A DNA stretch of 25,649 bases from an uncultured Eubacteriales bacterium (GCA_900547405.1 URGL01000034.1:1-25649), one strand, 5' to 3'. Shown: positions 6,101-14,132, counted from the first letter of the stretch. Notes: generated by a model not told the origin, from the letters alone. Program-made: numbers and translations.

Positions 6101-7801
6101 TCACCTATAAAACGTATTTCCCCCGATAAACTCCCGGATGAGGCTTGTAGGCGGGATCTCATCGTCCACGTCCGCCTCTTTGACGAAGTCCAGGATCTTT
6201 TCCATGTAGCGCACCTCATCGAACCAGTCATCCTCAGGCTGGACAGAGGCCAGAAGGGGGTAGATGTGCTTTTTCAGCACTGCCAGCTCGTAGAGGGTTG
6301 AACTGTTGAAGATCACGTCCGCGTTCTCCTGGAAGGGGAATATCCACCGCTTTTCACCCTGGCGGACGGACTCCCACATGGATACGGTCCGCTGGGCGGA
6401 GGAGCCCCGGGTCTCGTAGTCCCGGACGATGCGGCGGATGAGCCGCAGGTAGCTGGTGGGGATCCGGTTGTGGTTGTCCAGGTTCAGGGGCAGCAAGGGA
6501 GATACATACATCCGGAAAATCAGGTTTTTATCCACATTTTCCGGCAGCATCAGGGGATTCAGGGCATGGAGTCCCTCCACGATGATAACGGAGGAGGGTT
6601 CCAGACGCAGCTTCTCCCCGTGCCACTCCCGTTTGCCGGTGAGGAAGTTAAAGGTAGGCAGGCTGACCTCCTCTCCCTTCAGAAGATCCCCCATATCCTG
6701 GCGGAAGAGCTGGCAGTCGATGGTGTTGATGTGCTCCAGGTCCAGCTTGCCGTCGGGGCCCGGGGCGATTTTGTCCCGGTCGATGTAATAGTCATCCAGG
6801 CTCATGAGGATGGGCTTCTTGCCGTAAACCCGGAGCTGGGTAGCCAGACGGTGGGCAGAGGTGGTCTTGCCGGAGGAGCTGGGCCCCGCCAGAAGCACTG
6901 CCTTGGCCCCCCGGGAGCAGACCATATCCGCCACCTGAGAAAAGCGCTTCTCATGCAGCGCCTCGTTGACCCGGATCAGCTCCCGGATTTTTCCGGAGGC
7001 TGTCAGCTCGTTCAGATCCGCCACGTTTTCGCAGTCCATCAGGCGGCACCAGCGCTCGCCCTCGGAGAAAACGCTGAAAAACTGGGGCATGGGGGACAGC
7101 TTGGCAGGTCTGTCCGGTTCCAGCTCGTCAGGATAGACGAAGAGGAAGCCTCCATCCGCCGGGAGGATATCCCATACGGAGAGGTAGCCCGTAGAGGGGG
7201 CCATTTCCCCATAGAAATTATCCGTATAATCCCCGTAGCTGTATTCGCTGCAATATTCCAGGCTCCGCCACTGCAAAAGCCGGGCCTTATCCCCCTGACC
7301 CTCGGCGGCAAACCGGGCAATGGCCTCCTCCTTTTTGGCCCGATGCCGCAGCAGAGGGATATCCTGCGCCACGATCTGCTCCACCTGGGCTTTCAGCCTG
7401 GACACAGAGAAATCCTTGGCACCGGTTACGGAGATAAAGGCGCTGGAGCCCAAGGTGCAGTCCATGGTGCTCACTGCCTCCGGCCACAGCTGCCGCAGGG
7501 CCAGGAACACAACAAACTGACCGGTACGGACGTACACATCCCGCCCGGCAGAGTCCTTGATCCGCAGCAGCCGGATGTTCCCTCCGGAGGCTGCCATGGC
7601 CCGGCGCATAGAGGGCCGGTCCCCTTCCCCGTCCTTGTCACGCAGGGGAATATAATTCAAGGTAAAGACCTCACCGGCGATCCGGGCCGCCAAGGGACGC
7701 TGGGATAGCTGCTCCCGGTCCAGCCCAAGGCCGCACACCAGCTCCCGGAGGCTCTGGCCCTTTTTGGCTTCTACGGTCTTTCCATCAACGGTCAATTGCA
7801 T
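6101..7801 (-). CDS. Nucleoside (uridine) kinase with N-terminal TGS/ThrRS-like region
   Basis: Protein of 566 residues. The C-terminal half is a phosphoribulokinase/uridine kinase P-loop NTPase: Walker A GPSSSGKTT (306-314), the SLDDYYIDR motif near 335, FNFLTGKREW, VIIVEGLHALNP and the lid HNRIPTSYLRLIRRIVRDY. It should phosphorylate a nucleoside, most likely uridine or cytidine, with NTP. The N-terminal ~60 residues (MQLTVDGKTVEAKKGQSLRELV) look like a TGS domain, and about 60-230 resembles the second additional domain of threonyl-tRNA synthetase, a fusion known in Clostridia whose role is unclear. AAGGTGATC precedes the ATG. It follows the spoIID-type gene by 37 bases, so the two are probably one transcript. 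Confidence 0.88.
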   Translation of the reverse strand: MQLTVDGKTVEAKKGQSLRELVCGLGLDREQLSQRPLAARIAGEVFTLNYIPLRDKDGEGDRPSMRRAMAASGGNIRLLRIKDSAGRDVYVRTGQFVVFLALRQLWPEAVSTMDCTLGSSAFISVTGAKDFSVSRLKAQVEQIVAQDIPLLRHRAKKEEAIARFAAEGQGDKARLLQWRSLEYCSEYSYGDYTDNFYGEMAPSTGYLSVWDILPADGGFLFVYPDELEPDRPAKLSPMPQFFSVFSEGERWCRLMDCENVADLNELTASGKIRELIRVNEALHEKRFSQVADMVCSRGAKAVLLAGPSSSGKTTSAHRLATQLRVYGKKPILMSLDDYYIDRDKIAPGPDGKLDLEHINTIDCQLFRQDMGDLLKGEEVSLPTFNFLTGKREWHGEKLRLEPSSVIIVEGLHALNPLMLPENVDKNLIFRMYVSPLLPLNLDNHNRIPTSYLRLIRRIVRDYETRGSSAQRTVSMWESVRQGEKRWIFPFQENADVIFNSSTLYELAVLKKHIYPLLASVQPEDDWFDEVRYMEKILDFVKEADVDDEIPPTSLIREFIGGNTFYR

Positions 7802-7838
7802 TTGATCACCTTCTTATTGTTTATACACAAGGATCATA

Positions 7839-8813
7839 TCATTCATTTGTGAATTTTTCAACATATTTCACCATTTCCGTTCCGGGGTAATAGTGCTGGA
7901 GAATTTTCCCATAGGATTTCCCCGCCTGGGCCATGGCCTGGGCCCCATATTGGCTCAGGCCCACCCGATGGCCGTAGCCCCGGGTCTCGAAGGTCAGGCC
8001 GTCCCCTTCTACCGTCGCCGCAAAGGCGGCGGACCGGAGGCCCAGACGTTTTCGGACTTCCACACCGGTAAAGGCGGTTCCCCCAATGGTCCAGGTCTCC
8101 ACACCGCCGCCGGAGGTATAGACGGTCTCCCCCAGCCAGGCATCCGGATCCCGGGGCAGCGTTATGCCCAAAGCCGCCTCCAGCTCCTGCCGGGAAAAGC
8201 TGCGGCTGTCCCGGAAGTATCGGGCCTCCTCCTCCCCTGGGCTGTCGGTGGCCCGAAGGTAGGGATAATCCCTCCCCCACACTGCCACAGCATCTTCCGT
8301 CCGCCCTCCGGAGCAAGAGAAAAAGGTAGCCTCAATCAGCTCCCCATCATATGTAAGGACCTGGTCGTCAGTTTCCCCCACCGCCCATCGAAGGGTCTCC
8401 AGCTCCTGAGGGCTTCCGCCCCCAGCCAGGAAATCCTCCGGATCCCAATAGGCCTGGCAGCAGCCGGCCTCCCTGCACAGAAGGCCCCCTCCATGCTTGC
8501 CTCCGGTGACCATAGCCTTCCGGGTGTAGGTTCTGGCCGCCACTGCCTGGGCCTTCAGAGCCTCTTCTTCAAAATCCGCCGGGATCTCCCCCAGTACCAC
8601 TCCCACCAGATAGTCCTCCAGATTCTGCTCCTCAATATGGCCCTCCGCCTCCAGGATCCGAACCGTAACGGCCCCGTCTGCCCCTGCCCGGCGAAATTCC
8701 GGTGTCTCTCCCCCGGCGGCCCAGGCCATCCGGGCCAGCATCGGCAGCAGCAGGATCGGCACCGCCAGAAGGATCCACAGAACGCGGTGAATGCTCTTCC
8801 AGATCAAGCGCAT
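7839..8813 (-). CDS. spoIID: Stage II sporulation protein D-like lytic transglycosylase
   Basis: Protein of 324 residues with one N-terminal membrane anchor (about 10-32) and an extracellular SpoIID domain. SpoIID cleaves glycan strands, with SpoIIP and SpoIIM, during forespore engulfment. Visible motifs are LEDYLVGVVLGEIPADF with the presumed catalytic Glu76, EALKAQAVAARTYT, a C-x5-CQAY pair (LLCREAGCCQAY) equivalent to the zinc-binding cysteines known in the C. difficile enzyme, FFSCSGGRTEDAVAVWG, and the C-terminal GYGHRVGLSQYGAQAMA. The ATG at 8813 follows GGGAGGGG and gives a normal N-terminus; an in-frame ATG at 8840 adds 9 residues without a ribosome site. LytB-type amidase enhancers share the fold and are the alternative. 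Confidence 0.9.
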   Translation of the reverse strand: MRLIWKSIHRVLWILLAVPILLLPMLARMAWAAGGETPEFRRAGADGAVTVRILEAEGHIEEQNLEDYLVGVVLGEIPADFEEEALKAQAVAARTYTRKAMVTGGKHGGGLLCREAGCCQAYWDPEDFLAGGGSPQELETLRWAVGETDDQVLTYDGELIEATFFSCSGGRTEDAVAVWGRDYPYLRATDSPGEEEARYFRDSRSFSRQELEAALGITLPRDPDAWLGETVYTSGGGVETWTIGGTAFTGVEVRKRLGLRSAAFAATVEGDGLTFETRGYGHRVGLSQYGAQAMAQAGKSYGKILQHYYPGTEMVKYVEKFTNE

Positions 8814-8910
8814 CTCTTCCCCTCCCTTTCCAGATTGCACAGGCTATCTTATCATGGAGGCGGAGCGGAAAGAGGTGAAAAATAGGGGCACAGCCGGTGC
8901 CAGAAATATC

Positions 8911-8939
8911 TTGCATTTGCTTTCCGTATTTGGTAAAAT
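8911..8939 (+). promoter_or_regulatory. Sigma-A-type promoter of the E2-like gene
   Basis: -35 TTGCAT (8911-8916), 17-base spacer, -10 TAAAAT (8934-8939). Transcription would start about 25 bases before the ATG at 8973, giving a short leader holding GGAGGA. Confidence 0.68.
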
Positions 8940-8972
8940 AAGCCCATCTATGACATTATGGAGGAATCAATC

Positions 8973-9866
8973 ATGTCTCAGACAAAGAAGAAATGGGGAG
9001 ACCGGCCCGATGCCGTCTGGCTGAAGGATATCCCTTCTATGAACAGGATCATGCCCGGCATTATGCCGAACCGGGCAGACAACGAGGCCTTCATCAACCT
9101 GGATGTGGATTTCGCCCCTCTGAAGGCCTATGTGGACAAAAAGAACGAGGGGGTGGATCCGGAGAACAAGTATACCTTCTTCCACGTCATCGCCGCCGCC
9201 ATTGGCAAGGCTTTTGTACTTCGGCCCCGGATGAATCGGTTTATCTGCAATCGGAAAGTGTATCAGCGCAATGACATCACCATGGGCTTCACCGTCAAGA
9301 AGAAGTTCAGTGACAAAGCTACCGAGTCCCTGGCCATGTTTACCTACGACCCCAAGGAGACCATGGATTCCTTCCACGAGAAGATCATGAAGGTCATTCA
9401 CCTGACCAAGAGCGACACGGAGAAGGATACCTCTACGGGCGCCATGGATATCCTGGCCAGCCTTCCCCAGTGGCTGCTGAACCTGCTGCTGGATATCATC
9501 CTGTGGCTAGACAAGCAAGGCTGGGTGCCTCAGTCCATTGTTGGCTCCGACCCCAACCACGCCTCCATTTTCCTGTCTAATCTGGGCTCCATTGGCCTGG
9601 AGGTGGGCTACCACCACCTGGTGAACTGGGGCACCAACTCCTGCTTCATCGTCATCGGCAAGAAACACATGAAGATGATCCACCATCCCGACGGCACCGA
9701 AGAATTAAAGGAAGTGGTGCCTATGGGCATCACCCTGGACGAGCGGATCGCCGACGGCTTCTATTATTCCGGCACCGTGGCCCTGCTCAAGAAGCTGCTG
9801 GAGAATCCTGAGCTGCTGGATGCTCCTGCCGACACCCCCGTGGAATTCACCATTTCCCGCTCTTAA
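8973..9866 (+). CDS. Stand-alone 2-oxoacid dehydrogenase E2-like acyltransferase-fold protein
   Basis: Protein of 297 residues resembling the catalytic domain of E2 acyltransferases (chloramphenicol acetyltransferase fold), without lipoyl or E1/E3-binding domains. Recognisable parts are the IMPNRADNEAFINLDVDF strand, TFFHVIAAAIGKAFVLRP, HASIFLSNLGSIGLEVGYHH and the C-terminal DERIADGFYYSG. In true E2 enzymes the last motif is DHRxxDG with a catalytic His; here the position is Glu257, while Asp261-Gly262 are kept, so classical acyl transfer is doubtful. ATG 8973 was chosen because GGAGGA lies 6 bases upstream; the ATG at 8958 overlaps that site. The TTG start of the exchanger gene lies 17 bases after its stop, implying co-transcription. 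Substrate unknown. Confidence 0.82.
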   Translation: MSQTKKKWGDRPDAVWLKDIPSMNRIMPGIMPNRADNEAFINLDVDFAPLKAYVDKKNEGVDPENKYTFFHVIAAAIGKAFVLRPRMNRFICNRKVYQRNDITMGFTVKKKFSDKATESLAMFTYDPKETMDSFHEKIMKVIHLTKSDTEKDTSTGAMDILASLPQWLLNLLLDIILWLDKQGWVPQSIVGSDPNHASIFLSNLGSIGLEVGYHHLVNWGTNSCFIVIGKKHMKMIHHPDGTEELKEVVPMGITLDERIADGFYYSGTVALLKKLLENPELLDAPADTPVEFTISRS

Positions 9867-9883
9867 GAAAGGAGCTCCTGATT

Positions 9884-10852
9884 TTGCTGATCCCTGTTTT
9901 ACTGTTCGCTCTTGGCCTTGTGCTGCTCATTAAGGGCGGCGACTGGTTCGTGGACGGCGCCACCGGCATTGCCGAGCGGTTCCATGTGCCGGAAATCATC
10001 ATCGGAGCCACTGTGGTCTCCATCGGCACCACATTGCCGGAGGTCATGGTCTCCTCCACCTCCGCCCTGACGGGCCACGGCGAGATCGCCTACGGCAATG
10101 CCGTCGGCTCCATTATCTGCAACACCGCTCTGATCGCCGCCCTCACCGTAGCTGTCCGCCCCGGCCCTGTGGATACCAAGTCCCTGAAGCCGCCGGTGAT
10201 CTTCTTCTTTACTTCCGCCGCCATCTTCTGCCTGAACGCCTATATTTCCGGCTATTTCAGCAGAGTTTTGGGCATTGTCATGCTGGCCATCTTTGCCCTG
10301 TATCTCTTTGTCACCATCCGCCAAGGCTTCCGCAATCCCGCCGGCCAGCAGGATGAGGATGCCGATCACGCAGAGGACCTCTCCATGGGCAAAGCCGCCG
10401 TGCTGCTGGTGGTGGGTGCCGCCCTCATTGCTGTGGGCGCAAATCTGCTGGTCAACAACGGCACTCTGATTGCCCAGGCAATGGGTGTGCCGGAGTCCGT
10501 CATCGCCCTGACCTTCGTGGCCCTGGGCACCAGTCTGCCGGAGCTGGTCACCGCCATTACCTCCCTGGTCAAGGGGCACGGTGCCTTGTCCCTGGGCAAC
10601 ATCATCGGCGCCAACATCTTCAACCTGGTCCTGGTCTGCGGTGTCTCCATGACCTTGGCCCCCTTCCGCATCCCCCAGTCCAGCACCATTGCCGGAATGA
10701 ACGCCTCCCTGGTCCTGGATATCCCGCTGATGCTCTTTGTCATGGCCTTCCTGTGCCTGCCAGCCCTTGCCAGAAAGAAGCTCTCCCGCTTCCAGGGCAT
10801 CGTGCTGCTGGCCGTCTACGCCGCCTTCTGCGCCATCCAGTTCAGTATGTAA
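9884..10852 (+). CDS. Calcium/sodium antiporter, CaCA family (YrbG-like)
   Basis: Inner-membrane exchanger of 322 residues with about ten hydrophobic segments in two homologous halves. Each half carries the alpha-repeat signature: GATVVSIGTTLPEVMVS with GNAVGSIICN in the first, and ALTFVALGTSLPELVTA with GNIIGANIFN in the second; the acidic and polar residues form the cation site. Family members move Ca2+ against Na+ (or H+/K+). The central loop (QQDEDADHAEDLS, about 150-165) is acidic and cytoplasmic. The start is a TTG at 9884, supported by AAAGGAG upstream; no ATG is available before the first membrane helix. It ends at a clear terminator (10861-10880). Confidence 0.93.
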   Translation: MLIPVLLFALGLVLLIKGGDWFVDGATGIAERFHVPEIIIGATVVSIGTTLPEVMVSSTSALTGHGEIAYGNAVGSIICNTALIAALTVAVRPGPVDTKSLKPPVIFFFTSAAIFCLNAYISGYFSRVLGIVMLAIFALYLFVTIRQGFRNPAGQQDEDADHAEDLSMGKAAVLLVVGAALIAVGANLLVNNGTLIAQAMGVPESVIALTFVALGTSLPELVTAITSLVKGHGALSLGNIIGANIFNLVLVCGVSMTLAPFRIPQSSTIAGMNASLVLDIPLMLFVMAFLCLPALARKKLSRFQGIVLLAVYAAFCAIQFSM

Positions 10853-10860
10853 GCATTTTT

Positions 10861-10889
10861 CGGGGCAGGAATCTGCCCCGAATTTTTTC
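10861..10889 (+). terminator. Rho-independent terminator of the exchanger gene
   Basis: An 8-bp stem CGGGGCAG / CTGCCCCG (10861-10868, 10873-10880) with a GAAT loop is followed by AATTTTTTC. The T tract runs straight into the -35 box of the tRNA promoter. Confidence 0.9.
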
Positions 10890-10918
10890 TTGACTTTTGC
10901 CGTCAACCGGTATATAAT
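10890..10918 (+). promoter_or_regulatory. Strong promoter of tRNA-Ala
   Basis: -35 TTGACT (10890-10895) and a consensus -10 TATAAT (10913-10918) with a 17-base spacer. The tRNA begins 12 bases after the -10 box, so the primary transcript has only a few extra 5' bases. Confidence 0.88.
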
Positions 10919-10929
10919 ATAAGTCACAT

Positions 10930-11005
10930 GGGCCCGTAGCGCAGCTGGGAGCGCATTACATTCGCATTGTAGGGGTCGGGAGTTCGAATCTCCTCGGGTC
11001 CACCA
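10930..11005 (+). tRNA. tRNA-Ala (anticodon CGC)
   Basis: A full cloverleaf of 76 bases including an encoded CCA. The 7-bp acceptor stem GGGCCCG/CGGGTCC contains the G3:U70 wobble pair, the identity element of alanine tRNA. The D stem is GCGC/GCGC, the anticodon stem TTACA/TGTAG (one G:U) with loop TTCGCAT giving anticodon CGC (reads GCG), and the T arm is GGGAG-TTCGAAT-CTCCT. It is a single gene with its own promoter and terminator. Confidence 0.97.
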
Positions 11006-11011
11006 AAAAAA

Positions 11012-11044
11012 CCGGTAAACGTGAAGTTTACCGGCTTTTTCTTT
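11012..11044. terminator. Bidirectional terminator between tRNA-Ala and hicB-like gene
   Basis: A 9-bp perfect stem CCGGTAAAC / GTTTACCGG (11012-11020, 11026-11034) with a 5-base loop. On the plus strand it is followed by CTTTTTCTTT, ending the tRNA transcript. On the minus strand it is followed by a run of seven T, ending the hicB-like transcript. The A tract lies directly after the tRNA CCA. Confidence 0.92.
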
Positions 11045-11081
11045 AGAAGGGAACGTTTCTAACAGCCCCCTCTTCATATCC

Positions 11082-11486
11082 TCACATATGCAGCTGCTCT
11101 CTCAGCGCTCCCTGGAGCACCTGGGAGAAGTTGATATTCCGCTCCATGGCCGCCGCATTCAGCCAAGCCGGGATCGTCACGGTCCGGTTAACAGCCCGGT
11201 TGACCTTCGCCAGCCGGATGGACGGCATATATACATCCACCAGGGCCGCCCGCTCATTCTCTTCCAGCTTCACGGCGTTCAGGGGCGTGGGGGCCGGGAT
11301 GGGGTCCCCGTCCTCTTCCATGCCGTAGAGGACGGCTCCAAGCAGCTCCCGGGCGCTGGTCAGGGCGTCGGCATCGTTTTCGCCGCTGGTGGCTACGTCC
11401 AGGTCCGGGAAGACCACGGCGATCTCCTCCCCTTCCTCATAGGTGAAGACGGCGGGATAAATATATCTTTCGGGTAATTTTGCCAT
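11082..11486 (-). CDS. hicB: HicB-like antitoxin-family protein (no HicA partner visible)
   Basis: Protein of 134 residues with the partial RNase H-like fold of HicB: YIYPAVFTYEEGEEIAVVFPDLDVATSGENDADALTSARELL (about 8-50), and a C-terminal ribbon-helix-helix-like segment (RTVTIPAWLNAAAMERNINFSQVLQGALREQL) expected to bind DNA. HicB proteins neutralise HicA mRNA interferases and repress their operon. No hicA-like ORF (about 60 residues, with a dsRBD fold and active His) lies on either side: upstream is a membrane protein gene and downstream a terminator. GGAGGTG 8 bases before ATG 11486 sets this start; the longer reading to 11582 adds a Ser/Gly-rich stretch without family character. It could be a solitary regulator. 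Confidence 0.85.
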   Translation of the reverse strand: MAKLPERYIYPAVFTYEEGEEIAVVFPDLDVATSGENDADALTSARELLGAVLYGMEEDGDPIPAPTPLNAVKLEENERAALVDVYMPSIRLAKVNRAVNRTVTIPAWLNAAAMERNINFSQVLQGALREQLHM

Positions 11487-11585
11487 ACAGATTACACCTC
11501 CATAAAGGTTGCCAGGAGGGACAGCCAGGTCACCGGAACCGGAGGCCTGACTGCCGCTCGATGCTGCCCAGGGTCCTGACATTTT

Positions 11586-12587
11586 TTATTTGTAATCCTG
11601 GCACAGGAACATAGGCTTGACGGTGACGACCTCGTCATATTCCTCCTGTTCTACCTGGACGGAGGAATCCAGCTTTTTCAGGTCCTCCTTGACCAGGGCC
11701 AGGGATTCCTTGACGCTCTGGGCTCTTCCCTCCCGCAGGACACGGATCATACGGTCCAGGACGATGGGGTGGGCATAGCGGGCGGGGAGCGGGAAGTCCG
11801 CGGGGATCATCTTTTCCATGTCCTCGATGGAGGACTGCCATTCGGCGGTGACGGCCTTTTTGTTGTTTCGGGCGGTGGGGAGCACCTGGGTACCGGAAAA
11901 CAGGAAGGCGGCAGCAAAGCCCAGAAGCAGGAAATAAAGGCCGGTGTTGTCGCCGCCTACCAGCTCTTTGATTCCATAGACCAGAGAGATGATACCTGCC
12001 ACAATGATGGCCAGGGCCACCCAGCGATAGGCGGGATTGGTGCGCTCGTTGACCCGCTTGGCCTTGGCGGCAGCAGCCAGACGGGTGGTCTGCTCCGGGA
12101 AAGAGGCAAGGTAGGTTTTTGCCTTCTCCAGCTCTTCCCTGCTCTGCTGGGCCTTTGGTGTCAGCTCCTTCAGGTAGCGGGCCTCTTCCCGCTCCCGCTT
12201 CTCCCGCAGGCGGCGCTCCGCCTCCACGCTGTGGGTGGGGATATCCGGCAGGAGTCTGGAAATGTGGGCGATCATCATATCCACATCCTGCTCCCACTTG
12301 AAGTTGCACTGCTTACTGGTGCCATCGTCCAACTCCACAACCAGGTAAGGAATGGCTCCAAAGAGGCCTTTGCCGGAGAAGCCACCCTTGCTCATGGCCA
12401 CCCGCTTGAAAACCCGGCGGACAGAGGTCAGGGCTACATAGTACCAGCGGTCAAAATAAAAGCTGTTGAGATACAGGGCCTTGTCCCCCACGCCGCAGGG
12501 ACCGTACTTCTTGCAGAATTTCTTATCGACGGATAGGATGGGCTTGTCCAGGGCGATGGAGCCCAGCTGGGAAGGTGTAAAAATCAT
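11586..12587 (-). CDS. Unrecognised two-pass membrane protein with coiled coil
   Basis: Protein of 333 residues; I do not recognise the family. The N-terminal ~115 residues are beta-rich with alternating aromatic/hydrophobic residues (KALYLNSFYFDRWYYVALTSV, PYLVVELDDGTSKQCNF) and could be a PH-like domain (inference). A charged helix or coiled coil covers about 121-160, two membrane segments lie at about 188-207 and 216-235 joined by a short polar loop, and a soluble helical tail of ~98 residues ends in an acidic and then CQDYK sequence. No signal peptide, so both soluble parts probably face the cytoplasm. TGAGGT precedes the ATG. It follows the cstA terminator and is separated by 99 bases from the hicB-like gene. 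Confidence 0.78.
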   Translation of the reverse strand: MIFTPSQLGSIALDKPILSVDKKFCKKYGPCGVGDKALYLNSFYFDRWYYVALTSVRRVFKRVAMSKGGFSGKGLFGAIPYLVVELDDGTSKQCNFKWEQDVDMMIAHISRLLPDIPTHSVEAERRLREKREREEARYLKELTPKAQQSREELEKAKTYLASFPEQTTRLAAAAKAKRVNERTNPAYRWVALAIIVAGIISLVYGIKELVGGDNTGLYFLLLGFAAAFLFSGTQVLPTARNNKKAVTAEWQSSIEDMEKMIPADFPLPARYAHPIVLDRMIRVLREGRAQSVKESLALVKEDLKKLDSSVQVEQEEYDEVVTVKPMFLCQDYK

Positions 12588-12600
12588 GGTGTTACCTCAC

Positions 12601-12636
12601 AAAGAAAAAGAAGGTGGGAGAGTTTCCTCCCCCACC
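12601..12636 (-). terminator. Rho-independent terminator of cstA
   Basis: On the minus strand GGTGGGGGAG-GAAA-CTCTCCCACC forms a 10-bp stem (one G:U) with a GAAA tetraloop, followed by TTCTTTTTCTTT. It lies 14 bases after the cstA stop and separates cstA from the membrane protein gene at 12587. Confidence 0.9.
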
Positions 12637-12650
12637 CGAATACTTATGAA

Positions 12651-14132
12651 TTACTTGCCGAGGGTCTCGTACTGAGGCTTCACATCCCGCTTCTTGATGG
12701 AATACAGGAAGATGCCCAGGAACAGAGCGGCAAACAGGATGCCCACAGGGTATGCCAGAGCGGTGTTGTAGCCGTCCTTATTCAGGAACTGGCCCAGGCA
12801 CTCGTTGCCCAGCATGAAGTAGGTAATGGACACGGCGGTCATGAAGGTTGCGGGGACAGCGGTGATCCAGTAGTTCTTCTTCTCGTAGAACAGGAACATG
12901 GAGGCAGCCCACAGAACGATCATAGCCAGAGTCTGGTTGGTCCAGCTGAAGTAACGCCAGATAATGGTGTAGTCGATCTTGCCCAGGGCGTTGCCGATAC
13001 CCAGGACGGCACCGACACCCAGAACAGGGATGCAGAGCATCAGACGGTTCTTCCAGTTCTTCTGGTCCAGGTGGAACCAGTCGGCCAGCACCAGTCGGGC
13101 AGACCGGAAAGCGGTATCGCCGGAGGTGATGGGGCAGGCGATAACGCCCAGCATAGCCAGAGCAATGCCGATGCCGCCCATGGTCTTGGAGCAGACGTCA
13201 TACACAGCGGTGGATCCGCCGCCGCCCAGGGCCAGCAGCTCTTCGCCGGTGTACAGAGCGCAGCCGGCAGCAGCCCAGATCAGGGCGATGATGCCCTCAG
13301 CGACCATGGCGCCGTAGAATACGAAGTGGCCCTGCTTCTCGCTCTTCAGGCAGCGAGCCATCAGAGGGCTCTGGGTGGCATGGAAGCCGGAGATAGCGCC
13401 GCAGGCCACGGTGATGAACATGAAGCTCCAGATGGGAGTGCCCTGGGGATGCATGTTGTAGAAGTGGCTCCAGATCTCGGGGATCTCATAGCCCTTGGTG
13501 AAGATACCCAGGGCCACGCCAACGGCCATGACGATGAGGCAGATGCCGAAGACGGGGTAGATCTTGCCGATCAGCTTATCGATGGACAGGAAGGTAGCGA
13601 TGAAGTAGTAGATCAGGATCAGGATCAGCCAGAACATCTTGCTGCTCAGCAGACCGGCAGCGCCGCTCTTGGAGCACAGCAGCTGCAGCAGACCGGCGGG
13701 GCCGACGGCAAACACGGTGCCGACCATGACCAGCAGGACCACAGAGAAGACACGCATAACGTTCTTCATGGTGCTGCCCAGGTAAATGCCGGAAATCTCG
13801 GAGATGGAGACGCCCTCGTTACGCTCGGACAGCATGCCGGAGAAATAGTCGTGAACACCGCCGGCGAAGATGGTGCCGAAGGTAATCCACAGGAAGACGA
13901 TGGGTCCCCACAGGGCACCGCTCAGGGCGCCGAAGATGGGGCCAAGGCCCGCGATGTTGAGCAGCTGGATCATGAACAGCTTCCACTGAGGCAGGACCAC
14001 ATAGTCCACGCCGTCGTTGATCTTCACGGCGGGGGTCTCGCGGTCGTCGGGTCCAAAGGTATTTGCTACGACTTTGCCGTAGAAAACGTAACCCAGGATC
14101 AGCAGTGCCAGGCAGAGCAAAAAGCTAATCAT
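12651..14132 (-). CDS. cstA: CstA family carbon starvation/pyruvate transporter
   Basis: Integral membrane protein of 493 residues with well over a dozen hydrophobic segments. The CstA N-terminal signature is clear: GYVFYGKVVANTFGPDD, TPAVKINDGVDYVVLPQWKLFMIQLLNIAGLGPIFGALSGALWGPIVFLWI and GGVHDYFSGMLSERNEG, then SGFHATQSPLMARC and SGDTAFRSARLVLADW. E. coli CstA and BtsT are pyruvate/H+ symporters, and CstA has also been linked to peptide uptake; this is the shorter (~490 residue) Gram-positive form. AAGGAGG lies 7 bases before the ATG. The gene is monocistronic, with a promoter at 14201-14229, two tandem upstream sites (14234-14278) and a terminator at 12601-12636. Confidence 0.95.
   Translation of the reverse strand: MISFLLCLALLILGYVFYGKVVANTFGPDDRETPAVKINDGVDYVVLPQWKLFMIQLLNIAGLGPIFGALSGALWGPIVFLWITFGTIFAGGVHDYFSGMLSERNEGVSISEISGIYLGSTMKNVMRVFSVVLLVMVGTVFAVGPAGLLQLLCSKSGAAGLLSSKMFWLILILIYYFIATFLSIDKLIGKIYPVFGICLIVMAVGVALGIFTKGYEIPEIWSHFYNMHPQGTPIWSFMFITVACGAISGFHATQSPLMARCLKSEKQGHFVFYGAMVAEGIIALIWAAAGCALYTGEELLALGGGGSTAVYDVCSKTMGGIGIALAMLGVIACPITSGDTAFRSARLVLADWFHLDQKNWKNRLMLCIPVLGVGAVLGIGNALGKIDYTIIWRYFSWTNQTLAMIVLWAASMFLFYEKKNYWITAVPATFMTAVSITYFMLGNECLGQFLNKDGYNTALAYPVGILFAALFLGIFLYSIKKRDVKPQYETLGK

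Noticed and set aside
8814..8900. Promoter for the spoIID-type gene
   Set aside because: A TAAGAT-like -10 is visible near 8850, but no acceptable -35 for sigma-A nor a clear sigma-E match.
9899..11077. 392-codon minus-strand frame across the exchanger and tRNA genes
   Set aside because: It runs through a real tRNA gene and two terminators; antisense artefact.
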